Assembly (NCBI GenBank): GCA_021498125.1 | Contig: JAIZWL010000001.1 | Coordinates: 1,023,434 to 1,087,433 of the forward strand | Direction of reading: 5' to 3' | From: Candidatus Thorarchaeota archaeon | GTDB lineage: Archaea > Asgardarchaeota > Thorarchaeia > Thorarchaeales > Thorarchaeaceae | Length of the DNA stretch: 64,000 bases | Shown: positions 61,537 to 64,000 of the stretch, one piece after another | How the letters are laid out: each line of letters opens with the position of its first letter | Numbering within the stretch: position 1 is the stretch's first letter | Made by a program: the position numbers and the translations under genes | The notes under the pieces: model-generated | Told to the model about the DNA's origin: nothing | Database searches by the model: none | What the model saw: the letters and a program-made list of their open reading frames with translations, nothing else

Positions 61537-61668
61537 ATGACCTGTCCCGAGTTTAATGCAGAAGAAAATAAATGTGGTGTCGATGGTTTCAAGTTTTATG
61601 AGGGTATGAATAAGCCCTGCGAGACTCCTGGCATGACGAAAGACAAGTGCCCTCGTTTCATGAAATAG
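61537..61668 (+). CDS. Tiny cysteine-rich protein (43 residues)
   Basis: A 43-residue protein beginning MTCPEFNAEENKCGVDG and ending KDKCPRFMK. Four cysteines (3, 13, 28, 38) are spaced as two pairs (C-x9-C and C-x9-C), so a small metal-bound or disulfide fold is possible. A GAGGTTGGA ribosome site lies 5-13 nt before the ATG, and a promoter-like box and hairpin lie upstream, which argues for a real gene despite its size. No known family. Confidence 0.6.
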   Translation: MTCPEFNAEENKCGVDGFKFYEGMNKPCETPGMTKDKCPRFMK

Positions 61669-61848
61669 CGACATTACATCGACTAAAATAAAATGGGCTG
61701 GGCCTGTCGCATCTGCGCCAAGCTCGGTCCCATTCAGTGCTTTTGTAGATTCCCACATAATCTGCGCGAATTATTTTTATTAGACGTATCATTTTCAGGA
61801 AGAGTTATACGACCAACAACCTCTGTTGATTGTGATGGTGATATTCCC

Positions 61849-62112
61849 ATGGTCAAAGCATATGTTCTGATCAAGATGGAGAGCGGCAAAGAAGAAGAGG
61901 TCACACGCGAGATACTGGACCTCCCCGTCACTGAAGAGGCCCATACGGTCTTTGGCGAGTTCGACTTGGTCGTAGAGATTCGTGGGCGCGATATGGAGAC
62001 CCTTGTCGAGTTTATTACTCAGCGCATCAGACGGATTCCCGGTATTGCAGACACACAGACACTCTTGGTTGTTGACGTAGAACTTGATATGACCTCACGT
62101 CTTGCCTCGTAG
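61849..62112 (+). CDS. Stand-alone Lrp/AsnC ligand-binding (RAM) domain protein
   Basis: An 87-residue protein that consists only of the RAM (alpha-beta sandwich) domain of Lrp/AsnC regulators, without an HTH: VKAYVLIKMESGKEEEVTREI, AHTVFGEFDLVVEIRGRDMETLVEFI, IPGIADTQTLLVVDVE. Such proteins bind amino acids as octamers and can modulate full Lrp regulators. The ATG at 61849 has GGTGAT about 7 nt upstream, and a longer frame upstream is not supported. A partner could be the Lrp/AsnC regulator at 45.6 kb. Confidence 0.85.
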   Translation: MVKAYVLIKMESGKEEEVTREILDLPVTEEAHTVFGEFDLVVEIRGRDMETLVEFITQRIRRIPGIADTQTLLVVDVELDMTSRLAS

Positions 62113-62230
62113 TTGGTTCATCCGCGATTCTGTTAAAAGCACGAACAGCCTCTATCAGAATTGGGACCAACACATACGGAGAGTGTAAGGGATTCCGGTC
62201 AAGACATTATCAAGAAAGCCATTTCTACTT

Positions 62231-63001
62231 ATGCTTCAAGATGACGCGGGCGTACTCTCTGAGGTACGTCTTGATTCCAGCTTGGTCAATAGTGATACGG
62301 CTGTGATTCTGCTCGATGAATATAACGATACATGTTGGGTCTGGGTCGGTAAGAATGTAAATATGCCCACCCGCATGCATACATTGCGAATGGCGCGAGC
62401 AGTTCAGAAGAGTGGGCACCAAGTGGGTGTCACGACAATTGGACGCTCCACATCCAAGTTTGTAGAGATGATGGAGAAGGATGCCGGGGACCCAGAGGTG
62501 GCTGCTAACATCAATACTTTCAAAGAGATCCTCTCCAAACCTTGGAAGTTTGAAGATGAGGTTCTTGCTTATGATGAGGCGCTTGCTGCTCAGTATGAGG
62601 CAGCCCCTGTAAAGATCCGCGATACGGCTGTGAGTAGCGCACCATCACCGCCACCTGCCAAGACAAAATCCGCTCCAGCAACGAGACCACCTCCTCCGCC
62701 TCCACCGCCGAAGACCGCTCCGGCTGCTAAGGCAAGGACGGCACCCGCACCTTCAGGAGGTCTGGCTGAACACAAGATTGCATATCTTCTCTATGCAGTA
62801 GTGAAGAACTCTGACCTTGTCTATACTGAGCGGTTCACCCGTGGTGGTAAACTGGGAATCAAGATCGAGTCGCCGGGCACAATGGTCATTGAGGCACTTC
62901 TTGATGGCGATGAACTCCGCATTAACCCTCCTGAGTTTGGCGACAATGCTGATGCCAAGAAGATCAAGACCGACTACGAGTCTTGGACCGCAAAGTTGTA
63001 A
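62231..63001 (+). CDS. Gelsolin-like domain protein with polyproline linker
   Basis: An actin-regulatory-type protein of 256 residues. Residues 20-110 match a gelsolin-like domain: TAVILLDEYNDTCWVWVG, then KNVNMPTRMHTLRMARAVQ as the long helix, and GHQVGVTTIGRSTSKFVEMM. A linker (about 135-175) contains eight consecutive prolines (153-160). The last 75 residues form a separate alpha/beta domain that I do not recognise (HKIAYLLYAVVKNSDLVYTE). Asgard gelsolins are known to act on actin, and the polyproline stretch could recruit profilin. This is the clearest cytoskeletal gene here. Start: ATG at 62231, no strong ribosome site. Confidence 0.85.
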   Translation: MLQDDAGVLSEVRLDSSLVNSDTAVILLDEYNDTCWVWVGKNVNMPTRMHTLRMARAVQKSGHQVGVTTIGRSTSKFVEMMEKDAGDPEVAANINTFKEILSKPWKFEDEVLAYDEALAAQYEAAPVKIRDTAVSSAPSPPPAKTKSAPATRPPPPPPPPKTAPAAKARTAPAPSGGLAEHKIAYLLYAVVKNSDLVYTERFTRGGKLGIKIESPGTMVIEALLDGDELRINPPEFGDNADAKKIKTDYESWTAKL

Positions 63002-63017
63002 ACGACTATTCGGGGGC

Positions 63018-63797
63018 TCACTTGGTGAGACTCCCATCCTCGCTATTTTTTAATAATCTATACCAATACGTATAGACTGTGGCAAACCCCATCTGCTCGT
63101 ACAGTTTGATTGCAGGAATGTTATCGGTCTCAACCTGTAGATAGGCCTGTCTTGCCCCGACAGACTCACCCCATGAGATCAACGCTTTGCTCACTGCTGT
63201 GGCAGCACCCCTTCGTCTGAATTCTTTTCGCGTCGCTATGCCGAAGAGGCCAACCCATTCGCCAGTCACAACTCCAAATCCCACGGCTGCTGGTGTACCA
63301 TCTACCTTGGCAAGTGCATACCCCTTATGATCCCTTACCCGCTCCATGATCTTTAGTCGTGCATGGATTGACTGCTCTGAGTATCCTGTTGCTTGAGTAT
63401 AACCTCTCATCCATTCTTTATCTGGTGTGGGTGTTACAGATGATTTCGCTTCGGTTTTGGCTGATCTGGTCTTTGAGGTCTCGATGGTCTGTACATGAAC
63501 AGTCAGCTCCCTCTCGTACCCCATCGACTCTAGCACATCATCAAGTTCCTGTGGTTGGCTTGCCTCTGTCATTTGATAGTAGATAGGTAACCCCCGCTTG
63601 GTATAGAAGCGTGCTGCTTCTTCAATTGCTCTCTCAAGTGACGACCCCTCAAATCGGGTTGGGAGAACGCTATTCGCTCTTCTCGTTATTCCCATATCTG
63701 CTCTCAGAATCCACCCATATAGCGCGACCTCTTCACGAGCAGGCCACGCACGAGATCCGGTCTTTTCGAGTTCTATAATGAGTTCAGAGTTGGTCAT
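63018..63797 (-). CDS. GNAT-family N-acetyltransferase
   Basis: A 259-residue protein with a complete C-terminal GNAT domain: EWVGLFGIATRKEFRRRGAATAVSKAL carries the acetyl-CoA loop (R-R-x-G-x-A), followed by AYLQVETDNIPAIKLYEQMGF and YTYWYRLL, the standard GNAT end. The N-terminal half (about 1-130) is shaped like a degenerate second GNAT domain. The ATG at 63797 is chosen because upstream reading frames overlap the divergent galT gene. Substrate unknown. Confidence 0.85.
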   Translation of the reverse strand: MTNSELIIELEKTGSRAWPAREEVALYGWILRADMGITRRANSVLPTRFEGSSLERAIEEAARFYTKRGLPIYYQMTEASQPQELDDVLESMGYERELTVHVQTIETSKTRSAKTEAKSSVTPTPDKEWMRGYTQATGYSEQSIHARLKIMERVRDHKGYALAKVDGTPAAVGFGVVTGEWVGLFGIATRKEFRRRGAATAVSKALISWGESVGARQAYLQVETDNIPAIKLYEQMGFATVYTYWYRLLKNSEDGSLTK

Positions 63798-63898
63798 TGT
63801 AGTTTCTCGATACCCATACGTAATCTTAATCTCATCGCTAGTGGCGTTGCCGAATGATTCTAATTGTTCTCTATTCCCCTTAGGATGAGGTCGTGCGT

Positions 63899-64000
63899 GT
63901 GAGCACTCTACGATGGAATCTTCTGCTTGGCGAATGGGTGATCGTGACACCGGGTCGTGCTGCAAGACCCTTTCAAGACCCTGATCGTCATTGCCCATTT
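63899..64000 (+). CDS. galT: Galactose-1-phosphate uridylyltransferase, 5' end only
   Basis: The first 34 codons of galT run to the end of the window. The GTG start at 63899 has GAGGT 7 nt upstream. The peptide reads STLRWNLLLGEWVIVTPGRA and then ARPFQDPDRHCPF, matching the GalT N-terminus (RWNPLTGEWVxVSPHRxxRP, followed by the zinc-binding C-P-x-C). GalT makes UDP-galactose and glucose-1-P in the Leloir pathway. The galactokinase-like gene at 35.8 kb may be its partner, though it is far away. Confidence 0.75.
   Translation, partial: MSTLRWNLLLGEWVIVTPGRAARPFQDPDRHCPF

Noticed and set aside
63798-63998. N-terminal extension of the GNAT gene
   Set aside because: It overlaps the divergent galT start, and the extra residues do not resemble a GNAT domain.
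1-64000. tRNA genes, rRNA genes, CRISPR arrays, insertion sequences, prophage
   Set aside because: I looked in the intergenic stretches for T-loop motifs, spaced direct repeats, transposase domains and terminal inverted repeats and saw none. A tRNAscan or Infernal run would be decisive.

Overview
The window is from an Asgard archaeon, most likely Thorarchaeota-like. This is inferred from content, not from a marker tree. Archaeal hallmarks are an A/V-type ATPase with the archaeal subunit set, a HerA-type ATPase, an archaeal asparagine synthetase of the tRNA-synthetase-related type, TATA-like boxes, and Shine-Dalgarno or near-leaderless starts, several of them TTG. Asgard-type genes are a Rab/Ras-like GTPase with all G motifs, several Roadblock/LC7 proteins beside a second GTPase and a V4R (TRAPP-Bet3-related) protein, and a gelsolin-like protein with a polyproline linker. 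No tRNA, rRNA, CRISPR array, insertion sequence or prophage was seen. Genes are dense and base composition looks even.

Layout. 1-4.8 kb: A/V-ATPase subunits C, K, E, H and I, with E-H on the opposite strand. 4.9-11.8 kb: a large TPR-like protein, a winged-helix regulator, an unknown protein preceded by 10-bp tandem repeats, a thioredoxin-like protein, tRNA m1A methyltransferase and a HerA-like ATPase. 12-18 kb: a secreted protein with a strong TATA box and a 5' hairpin, an ABC-2 exporter, a Nudix hydrolase and a membrane protein. 17.9-26 kb: pyrF, an aminotransferase, a bshC-bshA/bshB set (predicted bacillithiol-type thiol synthesis), a polyproline coiled-coil protein and a GlmM-like hexosamine phosphomutase. 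26-31.5 kb: an alpha/beta hydrolase, the Rab-like GTPase, a nucleotidyltransferase-fold protein, an ATP-NAD kinase-family protein and a SAM hydroxide adenosyltransferase. 31.5-35.8 kb: tetrahydrofolate one-carbon genes fhs, folD and ftcD.

35.8-40 kb: a seven-gene minus-strand array that reads V4R, Roadblock, GTPase, three more Roadblock-type proteins and a GHMP kinase. 40.3-47 kb: a second ABC-2 exporter, an acetoacetate-decarboxylase-family protein, a PAP2 phosphatase, asparagine synthetase divergent from an AsnC/Lrp regulator, and an anchored surface protein. 47-58.7 kb: peptidase D, an AOR/iron-ADH/SCP2 run, a large protein with a longin/Roadblock-like N-terminus, a TauE/SafE permease and pyruvate:ferredoxin oxidoreductase (porGDAB). 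58.9-64 kb: a membrane protein with a possible caspase/CHAT-like His-Cys dyad, a tiny cysteine-rich protein behind a hairpin leader, a stand-alone Lrp ligand-binding domain, the gelsolin-like protein, a GNAT acetyltransferase and the first 34 codons of galT.

Together the metabolic genes suggest an anaerobe that ferments organic acids, aldehydes and peptides through ferredoxin (POR, AOR, Fe-ADH, PepD) and uses folate one-carbon chemistry. The two observations I would follow first are the complete bshA/bshB/bshC set in an archaeon and the Roadblock-GTPase-V4R array.
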